A stretch of DNA of 36,803 nt from Candidatus Woesearchaeota archaeon (lineage in GTDB: Archaea > Nanobdellota > Nanobdellia > Woesearchaeales > ARS49), in the NCBI GenBank assembly GCA_016203445.1, contig JACQMS010000009.1, positions 1-36,803 of the forward strand. The letters run 5' to 3'. Below are positions 8,638 through 18,126 of this stretch, one piece after another. The notes under the pieces are model-generated. The model did not search any database. It worked only from the letters and a program-made list of their open reading frames with translations, and had not been told where the DNA came from. The position numbers and the translations under genes are program-made. The first letter of the stretch is position 1, and each line of letters begins with the position of its first letter.

Positions 8638-10101
8638 AAGGAGGTGATCCATCCGCAGGTTCCCCTACGGATACCTTGTGACGACTTGCCCCACCTCACC
8701 AATCTCATATTTGACAAAGCCAAAAAGCGCTGACTCATATGAAACCGGCTCGGTTGAGATGACGGGCGGTGTGTGCAAGAAGCAGGGACGTATTCACCGG
8801 AATATGATAATTTCCGGTTACTAGGGATTCCGACGTCATGAGGATGAGTTGCAATCCTCAATCTGAACTAAGATAAGATTTCGAGGTTTGGCTTCCCCTT
8901 TCAGGGTTGCATCCCATTGTGCTTATCATTGTTGCGCGCGTGTAGCCCAGGAGATTCGGGGCATACAGACCTATCGTTGCCTGCACCTTCCTCCCCCTTT
9001 CGAGGGCAGTCTTCATAGTGTGCCCAGCACGATTACTCGCCTGCTGGCAACTATAAATACAGGTCTCGCTCGTTACCTGACTTAACAGGACACCTCACGG
9101 CACGAGCTGACGACGGCCATGCACCACCTCTCGGCTCGTCAGGAAAGCCCTTTAGACTGTCCTTCAAACTGCCGTCGCCCCTGGTGAGATTCTCGGCGTT
9201 GAATTCGATTAAACCGCACGCCGCACCCCTTGTAGTGCTTCCCCGCCAATTCCTTTAAGTTTCAGCCTTGCGACCGTACTACCCAGGTGGCGAGCTTAAC
9301 GACTTCTCTACGACACAACACACCCACGAAGGATGCGTAACATCTAGCTCGCAGCGTTTACAGCTAGGACTACTCGGGTATCTAATCCGGATTGCTCCCC
9401 TAGCTTTCGTCCCTCACCGTCGGATCTGCTCTGGTGTAATGCCTTCGCCATTGGCGGTCCTCTCGGGATTATCCCATTTAACCGGTCCCCCGAGAATACC
9501 TTACACCTCTCTCAGTCCCAAGCATTGCAGTGTTTCCTGCACGTCGTGAAGTTAAGCCCCACGATTTCACAAGAAATTTACAATGCCGGCTACGGACGCT
9601 TTAGACCCAATAAACGCGATTGCCACTAGTGGCGCTGGGGTTACCGCGGCGGCTGGCACCAGTCTTGCCCACCACTTATTCGCCAAAATTTTTACTATTG
9701 GCAAAAGCCCAGTAGAACTGAGCACTAGGAGTTCCCTTCTCACCCTTTCGGGCATTGGAAAGTTTTCGCAGCTGCTGCACCCCGTAGGGCTAGGACCAGT
9801 TTCTCAGTGTCCTTCTTGGGGCAACCACTCTCATGGCCCCTACGGATCTTTGGCTTGGTGGTCCATTACACCGCCAACTACCTAATCCGCCGCCGACCCA
9901 TCCTCCACCGCCGAAGCTATCAGAGAAAAAGCATTCCAGCAATAATCTCCTACGGTGTATTACCCCCAGTTTCCCGGGATTATCCACCAATAGAGGGAAG
10001 GTTATCGACGTGTTACTAAGCAGTTCGCCGACATTGCTGTCAGACTTGCATGCCTAAGCCGAACTCCCATAGCAGCAATCTCCTCTAGGATAAAGAGGAA
10101 T
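8638..10101 (-). rRNA. 16S rRNA
   Basis: 3' end GGATCACCTCC; 515F- and 806R-type conserved segments; divergent 5' end TTCCTCTTTATCCTAGAGGA. Confidence 0.97.
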
Positions 10102-10119
10102 TGTCATAACATCGCAAAA

Positions 10120-10127
10120 AATATATA
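10120..10127 (-). promoter_or_regulatory. Candidate rRNA TATA box (further TATA-like elements near 10141 and 10172)
   Basis: Minus strand GGTATATATTTTTTG, about 23 nt upstream of the inferred 16S 5' end. Confidence 0.4.
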
Positions 10128-10415
10128 CCGCGCTACGATGCTATAAAATTATGGTCTTATCAAAGCTTAACAAAATATATACTTAACATTAGAATTAACG
10201 TTCGTTGCACGACTCAATTATACTCGAGCTTCTAGTCGAGCATTCATAAGTGAAAAAGTTAAATGGAGGCGATATATCCACAAAGAAAAAAGAGAAAGAG
10301 GTTATATATAAAGGTAGCGGAAAAAATCTCGTCGAGAAAAAGAAAGCAAAAAGTTAACTGATTGTTTCAGACGAATCACCGCAAATATTAAAAACAAATC
10401 AACAACACCTATGCT

Positions 10416-11237
10416 ATGACTAATGTTGGGGACGCACAATCAGGAACCATAATGATAACTGGAAGCATCGCCAGTGAAACAACTACTACAAACCATTACT
10501 CATTTGCATCAATAACAAAAAAAGGGATAGAGCAAGCAATTGGTGAAAGAAGAGGACTTAGAAGAATAAGCATGGAGCTGGCTGTTGGCTACGAGATAGA
10601 AATATATTTCGCTCACCAGCAATACGCTCCAATAATAGATTGGAAAGAAAAAAAAGATATAGGGACAACTAAAACTCCTGAAGAGTTCAACCAAAAATTA
10701 TGGATGGCAATAACTCAATATATGCAAAAATGGGATCACAATCAAAGACTGCAAAGATACAAAAGTTCCCAACCACAAAAAATATGCTCTCAAGTAGAAA
10801 GAAGAGTGACAGATTTGATAACTGCAATTGAAGGAAATTACAACTCGCTGGATAAAGAGGAAAGAGCATTAAGGCAGATAGGAAGAGTTATAGGAGTATC
10901 ACTCAACAATTTAATAGGCCTGATAAAAATAACTTCAAGACCGGTTGCAGGACTTTTCACGCAAAAAGAAATGGAAGAAAGTGATATAGAAATGTTAGCC
11001 AGAGAAACTCCTGAAGAAGTTTCGGGATACAAAATAAGAATTTGCGAAGACTGGAAAAAATTACGGGGAACTCTTATAGGAAAACATGTTGAAAGAGCTC
11101 AAGCGTTAGCTATAGGAAATTATGATTCTTACGATGAGAAAACTTGGCAAATATTAGAACTATCGCAACTATTCAAGCAGGGCGAAGAAATATCAAAAGA
11201 TGAAAGGGTAAAACAGTGGAGAGAAAAAGATGATTGA
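10416..11237 (+). CDS. Hypothetical protein, helix-rich
   Basis: 273-aa ORF, no family recognised; TATA-like ttatatataaag upstream (~10304). Confidence 0.65.
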   Translation: MTNVGDAQSGTIMITGSIASETTTTNHYSFASITKKGIEQAIGERRGLRRISMELAVGYEIEIYFAHQQYAPIIDWKEKKDIGTTKTPEEFNQKLWMAITQYMQKWDHNQRLQRYKSSQPQKICSQVERRVTDLITAIEGNYNSLDKEERALRQIGRVIGVSLNNLIGLIKITSRPVAGLFTQKEMEESDIEMLARETPEEVSGYKIRICEDWKKLRGTLIGKHVERAQALAIGNYDSYDEKTWQILELSQLFKQGEEISKDERVKQWREKDD

Positions 11238-11370
11238 CAAAGACGTGGCGGTACTGAAGCACGCATACATACTACAAAAAACAATATTTCTCGTACCACA
11301 ACTCGCGAGCACACTCATAGACATACAATCGCACCAATTAGAAATGATGGAAGAAGTGAAGAGGGAGTAG
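11230..11370 (+). CDS. Small hypothetical protein (46 aa)
   Basis: MIDKDVAVLKHAYILQKTIFLVPQLASTLIDIQSHQLEMMEEVKRE, overlaps the upstream gene by 8 nt. Confidence 0.5.
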   Translation: MIDKDVAVLKHAYILQKTIFLVPQLASTLIDIQSHQLEMMEEVKRE

Positions 11371-11402
11371 AAAATTTTGGTATCTGCTCAACTCAACAAT
11401 TT

Positions 11403-12806
11403 TTACAATGAAGATATTACAGTTATTCCATATTCTTGAATTATTTCTTCTTTTGTAACACCTGCTCTTTGAAGGTATTGTACGGTTGCAACTTTACAGT
11501 TTTCTAAAACATTATGAACCCTTTTTCTTTTCAAATATTTCTTGTCGTAGTCTATATACATTCCTTTTTTTGATATATAACACCATGGTGCAAGAGATAA
11601 TTTTCTTGTACTATTTAACACCTTTTCTTTTTGATGTTTTAAGGGGAAATTCTTTTTAGTATTTTTGAGAACAGTTTCATACGACTTAAGCATTTTATTA
11701 TATGAAAATTCTTTGTGCAAAAATTCTCTTACATTTTGATAATTTAATGATATTTTTCCTTTTAGTATTTTTACGCAGACATCAATTGTGCTCTCTACAT
11801 CATAAACGTCAACTTTTGGAGCAATCCATCCAGGGAGTGTTGACCGTTGAGCTCCAGTCATAGAAAGGATTGGAATGGTGCCGCAACTTAAAGATTCAAG
11901 AGCGACATTCGACCCAAATGTTTCCGCGGCATCTCCAAGACAAAGTGTTATCTTTCCAAGAGAGTAGTATTCTCTCATACGTTCGTAGGGTATCCAAGGG
12001 TGAATTTTGACTTTCTTTTTTATCTTTAATTTTTGAGAAAGATTTCTAATTTGTTCATAAAAATCATCCACTTCTTTACTTTTATTTTTATCAACATAGT
12101 ATGGAATAAGGAGTACTACGTTTTTGAATCCTCGAGCAACCAAACCACTTACAGTAAACATTGCATGCTTCAAGCCTTTTTCGTAATCTGCTCTGTGTGG
12201 AAACAATATAGGAATAGAATTTTTATTAAGTCCAAACTCTTTTCTCATGTTTGAACAATCATCTCTATATAGTGTTTTCAGGTTGACACCATTTTTTATG
12301 ACTTTTATTCTTTTTTTAAGCCCCTGTTGAAATCTTCCAATCGTTGATAAAACACAATCTTGAGCGTACTCTGAGTTAACAATCAGTGCGTCTCTTTCAA
12401 AAAGAAATGCGTTACCTAATGTTTCATTGTATGAGAAGTCTCTGAATGAACATATAATTGGTTTCCTCTCCCATAACCATTGAAATAATAATGTTTGTGA
12501 GTCATGACAGTAGATAACGTCATTCATCTCCGTATGTTCTGCAATGGTTTTAACGGTCTCCGCGAGTTTAAAGGGTGCAGTTTCATAAGGAGAAGGGTAT
12601 ATTTCTTTGAAAAGAAGTATTGGTTTAACAAGTACATTTTTTCCAAGTTGAAATATTAAACTATTATCCTCTCGTCTTGTACATAGTATGGTAACTTGAT
12701 GTCCTTTTTGTCCGAGAAAGAGTGCAAGTTCTCTCAAAATCTTTTGAGAGCCACCATGAACTATGTTCTTAAATATTGGACCTATACTAATGATAAGTAT
12801 CTTCAT
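11403..12806 (-). CDS. Glycosyltransferase family 4-like
   Basis: MKILIISIGPIFKNIVHGGSQKILRELALFLGQKGHQVTIL; FPHRADYEKGLKHAM; ETFGSNVALESLSCGTIPI. Confidence 0.88.
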   Translation of the reverse strand: MKILIISIGPIFKNIVHGGSQKILRELALFLGQKGHQVTILCTRREDNSLIFQLGKNVLVKPILLFKEIYPSPYETAPFKLAETVKTIAEHTEMNDVIYCHDSQTLLFQWLWERKPIICSFRDFSYNETLGNAFLFERDALIVNSEYAQDCVLSTIGRFQQGLKKRIKVIKNGVNLKTLYRDDCSNMRKEFGLNKNSIPILFPHRADYEKGLKHAMFTVSGLVARGFKNVVLLIPYYVDKNKSKEVDDFYEQIRNLSQKLKIKKKVKIHPWIPYERMREYYSLGKITLCLGDAAETFGSNVALESLSCGTIPILSMTGAQRSTLPGWIAPKVDVYDVESTIDVCVKILKGKISLNYQNVREFLHKEFSYNKMLKSYETVLKNTKKNFPLKHQKEKVLNSTRKLSLAPWCYISKKGMYIDYDKKYLKRKRVHNVLENCKVATVQYLQRAGVTKEEIIQEYGITVISSL

Positions 12807-12859
12807 ACAGACTAATTTCTCCGAAGGGTATTTAAATGCTTAGCTTCAAGTATCAATAT

Positions 12860-13489
12860 ATGAAGATTTTTCTTATTCGTCATGGAGAAACTGTTGATAA
12901 CGTTTCTGGGCGTATTCAGGGTTGGAGTGGAGGTACTCTCACATCAAGAGGTGTTATGCAAGCACGACTTGTTGGTGAATACTTGAAAAATATTCCTTGT
13001 AGCTATTTGTACACCAGTGATTTACGAAGGTGTACACAGACAACGGAACAAATGGTTCGTTCTTTGCCAAATATTATTGTTCAAAAGACTCTCCTTCTTC
13101 GCGAAAGAAATTGGGGTATTATGCAAGGAAAAATGTATCCTGATCTTGTTAAATTACTTCAAAAGCATCATCAGGCATATCATGTTTATACACCATCCAA
13201 AGCAGAACCTTGGGAACAATTTCTGAAGAGAATATTTGTGTGTCTCAAAAATATTATTAAAAAACATCAAAAAGAAAGTGCAGTTATAATTGTTACGAGT
13301 GGAGGAGTGAGTAGTGTTCTTATTGGCATGCTTCTCGGGAAAAAATTCAAAAATGCGCTCGCACTTAAACAAACACAAGCATGTATCAATATTCTTAACT
13401 GTGCTGGAAGGAAAATAACTGTTGAAAAGAAAAATTATACTGGACACCTTTTAGGTATTAAATCAAAGAGAAGAACCCCATATATTTAA
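12860..13489 (+). CDS. Histidine phosphatase (phosphoglycerate mutase-like)
   Basis: MKIFLIRHGETVDNVSGRIQGW; YTSDLRRCTQT; VTSGGVSSVL. Confidence 0.88.
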   Translation: MKIFLIRHGETVDNVSGRIQGWSGGTLTSRGVMQARLVGEYLKNIPCSYLYTSDLRRCTQTTEQMVRSLPNIIVQKTLLLRERNWGIMQGKMYPDLVKLLQKHHQAYHVYTPSKAEPWEQFLKRIFVCLKNIIKKHQKESAVIIVTSGGVSSVLIGMLLGKKFKNALALKQTQACINILNCAGRKITVEKKNYTGHLLGIKSKRRTPYI

Positions 13490-14137
13490 CAATACATCTG
13501 AATTATATGTGTCATGTGCTATTTTTCTGTATGTTTCGTGGCAATCTATCGTGAAGTCTCTTTGTCTTAAAGATTGAACAACCTCCTCGATTTTTCCTTC
13601 GATTTCTTTATCAAGGAATTCTATTGCTATCTCTTCTTTATCTGTGATACTTCCGAAATCGAAAAGTTTTAGTGTTCCATTATCTGCCGAAAAATTATTT
13701 AATTGTCCCGCCCAGTCCAAGAGAAAAAGTCCTCGTGACCACAGTCTTTTTTCATACGCAAAAAGGGCTTGTATTTCACTAAAAAATCCACGTTCTTTTT
13801 TTGATTGTGCTATTTTTTGTAAACAATCAAAATAGAGAGTCTGAGCACGTTCTTGAAATTCCACAAAAGGATAACTTGCATTCTCAGATACATGTATAGT
13901 TGGAAGGTATGTATTAGCATTCATTCGTGCTATCATTAATTCTAATCCTTGTCTGCGTCGTTCTGGTTCTTCTATTTCCATGTCTGATTTTGGAATTTTT
14001 ATGACAAGATTGTTTTCGGGAAGAGCATATACTTGAACTTGTCGTCCACTACCTATTTTTTGTAGAATATTAACTGAAAGAGCTGTTTCGAGTGGTGGAA
14101 CTTGAAATTGAACGCCGGGAGATATCAATGAAGTCAT
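13463..14137 (-). CDS. Protein-kinase-fold protein (aminoglycoside phosphotransferase-like)
   Basis: IGSGRQVQVYAL...LVIKIPK (ATP loop/VAIK Lys), LLDWAGQLNNF, LKLFDFGS (DFG). Confidence 0.65.
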   Translation of the reverse strand: MTSLISPGVQFQVPPLETALSVNILQKIGSGRQVQVYALPENNLVIKIPKSDMEIEEPERRRQGLELMIARMNANTYLPTIHVSENASYPFVEFQERAQTLYFDCLQKIAQSKKERGFFSEIQALFAYEKRLWSRGLFLLDWAGQLNNFSADNGTLKLFDFGSITDKEEIAIEFLDKEIEGKIEEVVQSLRQRDFTIDCHETYRKIAHDTYNSDVLLNIWGSSL

Positions 14138-14145
14138 ATTAATAA

Positions 14146-14835
14146 CTACTGTTGAGTAGTATATAATTGTTTCGTTTTTGTGGATGGTAAGTATAATTTT
14201 AGATGGGGCAGTATAGCTAATAGCGACTTTACTGATTGGAACTTAATTCTGGGACTAATCGGAATCTTCAAACTTTCATTATATCTATCAAGTATAAACA
14301 ATTTTAAAGGTATTTGAGTTATTTTGGATAAATTTTCTGCGAGAATGAAATCAAGAACACTATCACCAATCAAAAATATGTGAGAAGGTTTGCTGTTTAG
14401 TAGTGACATAGCTTTTAAAACCATAGTTGCCTCAGGTTTTTCCAATCCGTCAGTACCCGAACAAACAACTGCCCGAAAATATTTATTAATACCAAAATGA
14501 TTCAATTCTCGCCATGCTTTTCTCTCTGGTGTGTCCGTTACAATTGCGATGTCCAAACATTTACAGAAATCAAGAAATGATATCGTGTCTGAAAAAAGTG
14601 AAATTACCTTCCAATCATTTGTGTATTCTCGGTTATCAATAGTATTATACTCATTCCAGAAATTACTGCGTTCAATGGAGCTAAAACCTTGAAGAAGAAA
14701 ATATATGCTGTTGTGAGTCAACTTTTTAGGACACCTTTTATTCATTATTCGCAAAACCTTTCTTGAAATAATACAATGGTGCTTATGTGTATCAATCAAG
14801 GTTCCATCAAGATCCAGAAGTAACAACACACTCAT
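14146..14835 (-). CDS. HAD-superfamily hydrolase
   Basis: LLLDLDGTLIDTHKHH; IVTDTPERKAW; KPEATMVLKAM; IFLIGDSVLDFILAEN. Confidence 0.85.
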   Translation of the reverse strand: MSVLLLLDLDGTLIDTHKHHCIISRKVLRIMNKRCPKKLTHNSIYFLLQGFSSIERSNFWNEYNTIDNREYTNDWKVISLFSDTISFLDFCKCLDIAIVTDTPERKAWRELNHFGINKYFRAVVCSGTDGLEKPEATMVLKAMSLLNSKPSHIFLIGDSVLDFILAENLSKITQIPLKLFILDRYNESLKIPISPRIKFQSVKSLLAILPHLKLYLPSTKTKQLYTTQQ

Positions 14836-14902
14836 AACAGAGAAAAAAATGGTTATAGTATTAAAAACTATCCGGAATATATTTAAAGTAGAACATTAAC
14901 AA

Positions 14903-15787
14903 ATGGTCATGGCAATCGCAATAGCACTTCATAAGGTTCATAAACATCCAGATTTTTATGATACTGAAGTGGGAAATGTTATCAGTGAAAAAAAGTTAAA
15001 AGAAATAATATCCACCACTTCTGAAAAATATGAATTCTTGGAGCTTCCAAAGTTTCTCAATGCACTACAGACGCGCAAAGATATTGCACTACTAACCTTT
15101 GATGATGGAAATTCATCAGTATTTACTAATGCATTCCCAATTTTAAAATCAAGAAAAATCCCATTTGCAATATTCATAAACACTCATAATATACATACAC
15201 AAAAACCACACTGGTTTGAAGTTATAGAGTCAGCATTTTTAAGTTCTTCAGAGAGCACTATAAAAATTAACAATATGATCTATCAACTAAATAAAACCAA
15301 AGAACGTATTTCTGCAGTTCTTCATGCAAAAGAAGGAATTAAAAAAAATCAATATACCACAAAAAGCATTCTACAAAAACTCAAAATTTCGAGGACTGTC
15401 GCGATTAATGATGCTCAACAAAGTGATCCCCAACTGAACAAGGAACAGATTAACATTTTAAAAAAATACCGAGTTACAATAGGAGCTCATGCAGAAAAAC
15501 ATGTACTTTTATCTATGCTTTCAAAAGAAGACCAGAAAAGAAACATTTTCCACTCAAAAAATTGGATTGAAAAAAATTTACACAGTTCTTGTTTTGCATT
15601 TTCATACCCAAACGGTCAAACCTCAGATTTTACAGAGTATACAAAACATATCTTGCGAGTAGCAGGATTTTCTTGTGCATTCAGTGCCATAGGAAAGAAA
15701 ATAAATCGACAGAGTGACAAATATTCTTTACCACGATACTTTGTTTGGGAAGATAGATATCTTGACTTTATTTCTTCAAAAGTATAA
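14903..15787 (+). CDS. Polysaccharide deacetylase (NodB-like)
   Basis: IALLTFDDGNSSVFTNAFPILKSRKIPFAIFINT; IGAHAEKHVLLS; FSYPNGQTSD. Confidence 0.8.
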   Translation: MVMAIAIALHKVHKHPDFYDTEVGNVISEKKLKEIISTTSEKYEFLELPKFLNALQTRKDIALLTFDDGNSSVFTNAFPILKSRKIPFAIFINTHNIHTQKPHWFEVIESAFLSSSESTIKINNMIYQLNKTKERISAVLHAKEGIKKNQYTTKSILQKLKISRTVAINDAQQSDPQLNKEQINILKKYRVTIGAHAEKHVLLSMLSKEDQKRNIFHSKNWIEKNLHSSCFAFSYPNGQTSDFTEYTKHILRVAGFSCAFSAIGKKINRQSDKYSLPRYFVWEDRYLDFISSKV

Positions 15788-15822
15788 GTTTTTAAACAGT
15801 TCAATACTGATAAAATAGTACT

Positions 15823-16155
15823 ATGAAAGGGCCATCAATAGACCACAATATCATCGAAATATTCAATCTTGATGCACGGATTCTTAGAACATATGAATCT
15901 ATACACCCATTTATTGACCGGTTCATTCATAAAATGAAACTGAAAGTTTTGAAGTCAACACACCACAATTTTCGACCTTACGGTGTTACAATAGTATACA
16001 TACTTTCAAGCTCTCATCTTGTAGTACATACATGGCCTGAAAATAACTGTCTTCACATGGATATTTTGCAGTGTTCAAAAAGAAAAGAGTATGAATCGAT
16101 GAGGTCAATTATTAAAGGAATATTTTCGGGAAAAATACATATTTGGAGGGCATAA
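15823..16155 (+). CDS. S-adenosylmethionine decarboxylase-like proenzyme
   Basis: VTIVYILSSSHLVVHTWPENNCLHMDILQCS matches the AdoMetDC cleavage region/HTWPE/Cys motif. Confidence 0.82.
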   Translation: MKGPSIDHNIIEIFNLDARILRTYESIHPFIDRFIHKMKLKVLKSTHHNFRPYGVTIVYILSSSHLVVHTWPENNCLHMDILQCSKRKEYESMRSIIKGIFSGKIHIWRA

Positions 16156-16156
16156 A

Positions 16157-17278
16157 ATGGCTCTTGACTATTCAAAAATTATCGAACAGGAATCCGAAAA
16201 AGAATTTTATAAAAAAACTCATAAAAATATCATGGAGTACATACAAATACATCAACCAGTGACGTTCTGGCAGATAGTACGCAATGTTCAAGGAAGTGAC
16301 AGAAGAGTCTTGAGACTCCTTCATCAGCTCACACTAAACGGCAGTCTAAGAAAAGATAGGAAAAAAATTTCCTTATCACATAGATTTAAAAGAAAAGATT
16401 TTAAAGAAGAAGTGTGCACAAAATGTCAAGGCAAAATTATTCCAATAGAAGGAAAATTCCACCAAGTTCTTAAAGAATTACACAAAATTATTCTCACAAA
16501 ACCAATTCCAACGTTCCTCTTTGATCAGAGACCAGTAACTCCCATAACATCAGTCAGAAGAGTAGCATACCTTCTTTGGAGAGGGGATCTTGAAGGGAAA
16601 AATATTGCAGTTATAGGAGATGATGATCTTACTTCATTAGCAATAGGTTTGTTAGGAAAAGCAAAATCTATAGTAGTCTTTGATATAGACATAAGACTCG
16701 TAAAATTTATAAATTCTGTCGCAAAAAGAAAAAATCTTAAATTAAAAGCACACACAAAAGATCTCACTAAAGGAATTCCAAAAGAATTTTACGCAAAATT
16801 TGACGTTTTTCTTGCGGATCCAACACCGTCACCAAAACCTTTTGAACTTTTTACATCTATAGGGCTTGCCCTTTTAAAAAGTGGAAGTGAAAGAATTGGA
16901 TATCTTTCATTCTTTCCGTCACATCAAGAGAAAAGTATGGAGTTCCAAAATATTTTAAATAAAAGAAAAGTAATAATTACTGACATGATCCCAAAGTTCA
17001 CAGAATACGATTTTTTGCCCTCAACGTATAATACAAATGATTTGGCACTTCTTCAAAAATTTGATTCAGGAGACGAAAGATTATCGTTTCACGAAAACCT
17101 TACAAGATTTGAGACAACAAAAAATACTCAAAGAAAAATATTCAAAGTAAACCTACAACAAATGCTTGGAAAAGCGACCAAAAGAGTCATGAAAAACCCA
17201 GAAAAAGATCCTGCATATAATTCAGAAGATAGAAAATTCATTCTTTCAACAATGAAGAAAATGAAATTCAAAAGCTAA
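16157..17278 (+). CDS. bpsA: Branched-chain polyamine synthase BpsA (DUF43 family)
   Basis: FLFDQRPVTPITSVRRVAYLLWRGDLEGKNIAVIGDDDLTSLAIGL...FDVFLADPTPSPKPFELF. Confidence 0.85.
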   Translation: MALDYSKIIEQESEKEFYKKTHKNIMEYIQIHQPVTFWQIVRNVQGSDRRVLRLLHQLTLNGSLRKDRKKISLSHRFKRKDFKEEVCTKCQGKIIPIEGKFHQVLKELHKIILTKPIPTFLFDQRPVTPITSVRRVAYLLWRGDLEGKNIAVIGDDDLTSLAIGLLGKAKSIVVFDIDIRLVKFINSVAKRKNLKLKAHTKDLTKGIPKEFYAKFDVFLADPTPSPKPFELFTSIGLALLKSGSERIGYLSFFPSHQEKSMEFQNILNKRKVIITDMIPKFTEYDFLPSTYNTNDLALLQKFDSGDERLSFHENLTRFETTKNTQRKIFKVNLQQMLGKATKRVMKNPEKDPAYNSEDRKFILSTMKKMKFKS

Positions 17279-17352
17279 AAATAAACTACTACTATCCAAG
17301 ACAGGCAACCCCAGAAAAACCTTTATAAAGTAGTAAATCATACATCGTCGTT

Positions 17353-18126
17353 ATGGGAATTGAAAGAGTAGTATTGCCGGTAGCGTTGAGTGTTGCATTA
17401 GTTGGCAGTACGATTAGTGCTTTAGCTCAAGCTCAAAATACTCAAGAAGTTCAAGAAAGAAGAAGCTCTGATGACCATGCAAGTACAGAAATTTCTAGAG
17501 AGGATGCGACGAGACTCGCTCAAGAATATTCAGTCACAATAGAAGAAGTCTACAAAGTTGATCGAGAACTTCATCAGCCAGTAGAAGAAACATTAAGAGG
17601 ACTGCCTATAACGAAAGTTGGTGACTGGGATGATTTCGCAAGAACACACCCATTCTCTTACGAAAACATTAATGCTCAAAACTTTCCAGCATTCCTCACA
17701 CTCTACCAACAATTCATAGACCAAATAGCACCAATATATTGGAGAGAAGTAAGACAAGAAAACGTGCCTGCGGAAGAAAGAAAACCGGTGATAAGTTTAC
17801 TCTGGGGGGATGACATTAATTCTGGGGAGAAAAATAATTCAAGAGGTGCTGCAAGTTTGGTTAGATTTCTTAACTCAGAATATGACCAGAAAATAAAATT
17901 TATTCACCTTCGGGAGAGCAATAGAATGACGTTGTATGATGGTCAAATTACCATATCAAATAAAACATTTTTTAGCACCGGATTCCCTTCTATCATCATA
18001 TATAAAATATCTCTTGAAGGAGGTTTAAGAAAAGAAGAAGAGGGTGGTGGAGTAATCAGTATTAACTCTCTCTTCCAGAACCGCAGGGTATTTAAAGAGT
18101 ATATTCAAGAACAGTTATTGCAATGA
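17353..18126 (+). CDS. Secreted hypothetical protein, possible thioredoxin-like fold without CxxC
   Basis: Signal peptide; KPVISLLWGDD...IKFIHLRES...TGFPSIIIYKI. Confidence 0.55.
   Translation: MGIERVVLPVALSVALVGSTISALAQAQNTQEVQERRSSDDHASTEISREDATRLAQEYSVTIEEVYKVDRELHQPVEETLRGLPITKVGDWDDFARTHPFSYENINAQNFPAFLTLYQQFIDQIAPIYWREVRQENVPAEERKPVISLLWGDDINSGEKNNSRGAASLVRFLNSEYDQKIKFIHLRESNRMTLYDGQITISNKTFFSTGFPSIIIYKISLEGGLRKEEEGGGVISINSLFQNRRVFKEYIQEQLLQ

Noticed and set aside
5858-10057. Many ORFs of 60-142 aa on both strands across the rRNA genes
   Set aside because: They lie inside 23S/16S rRNA; no protein family resemblance; chance ORFs in structured RNA.
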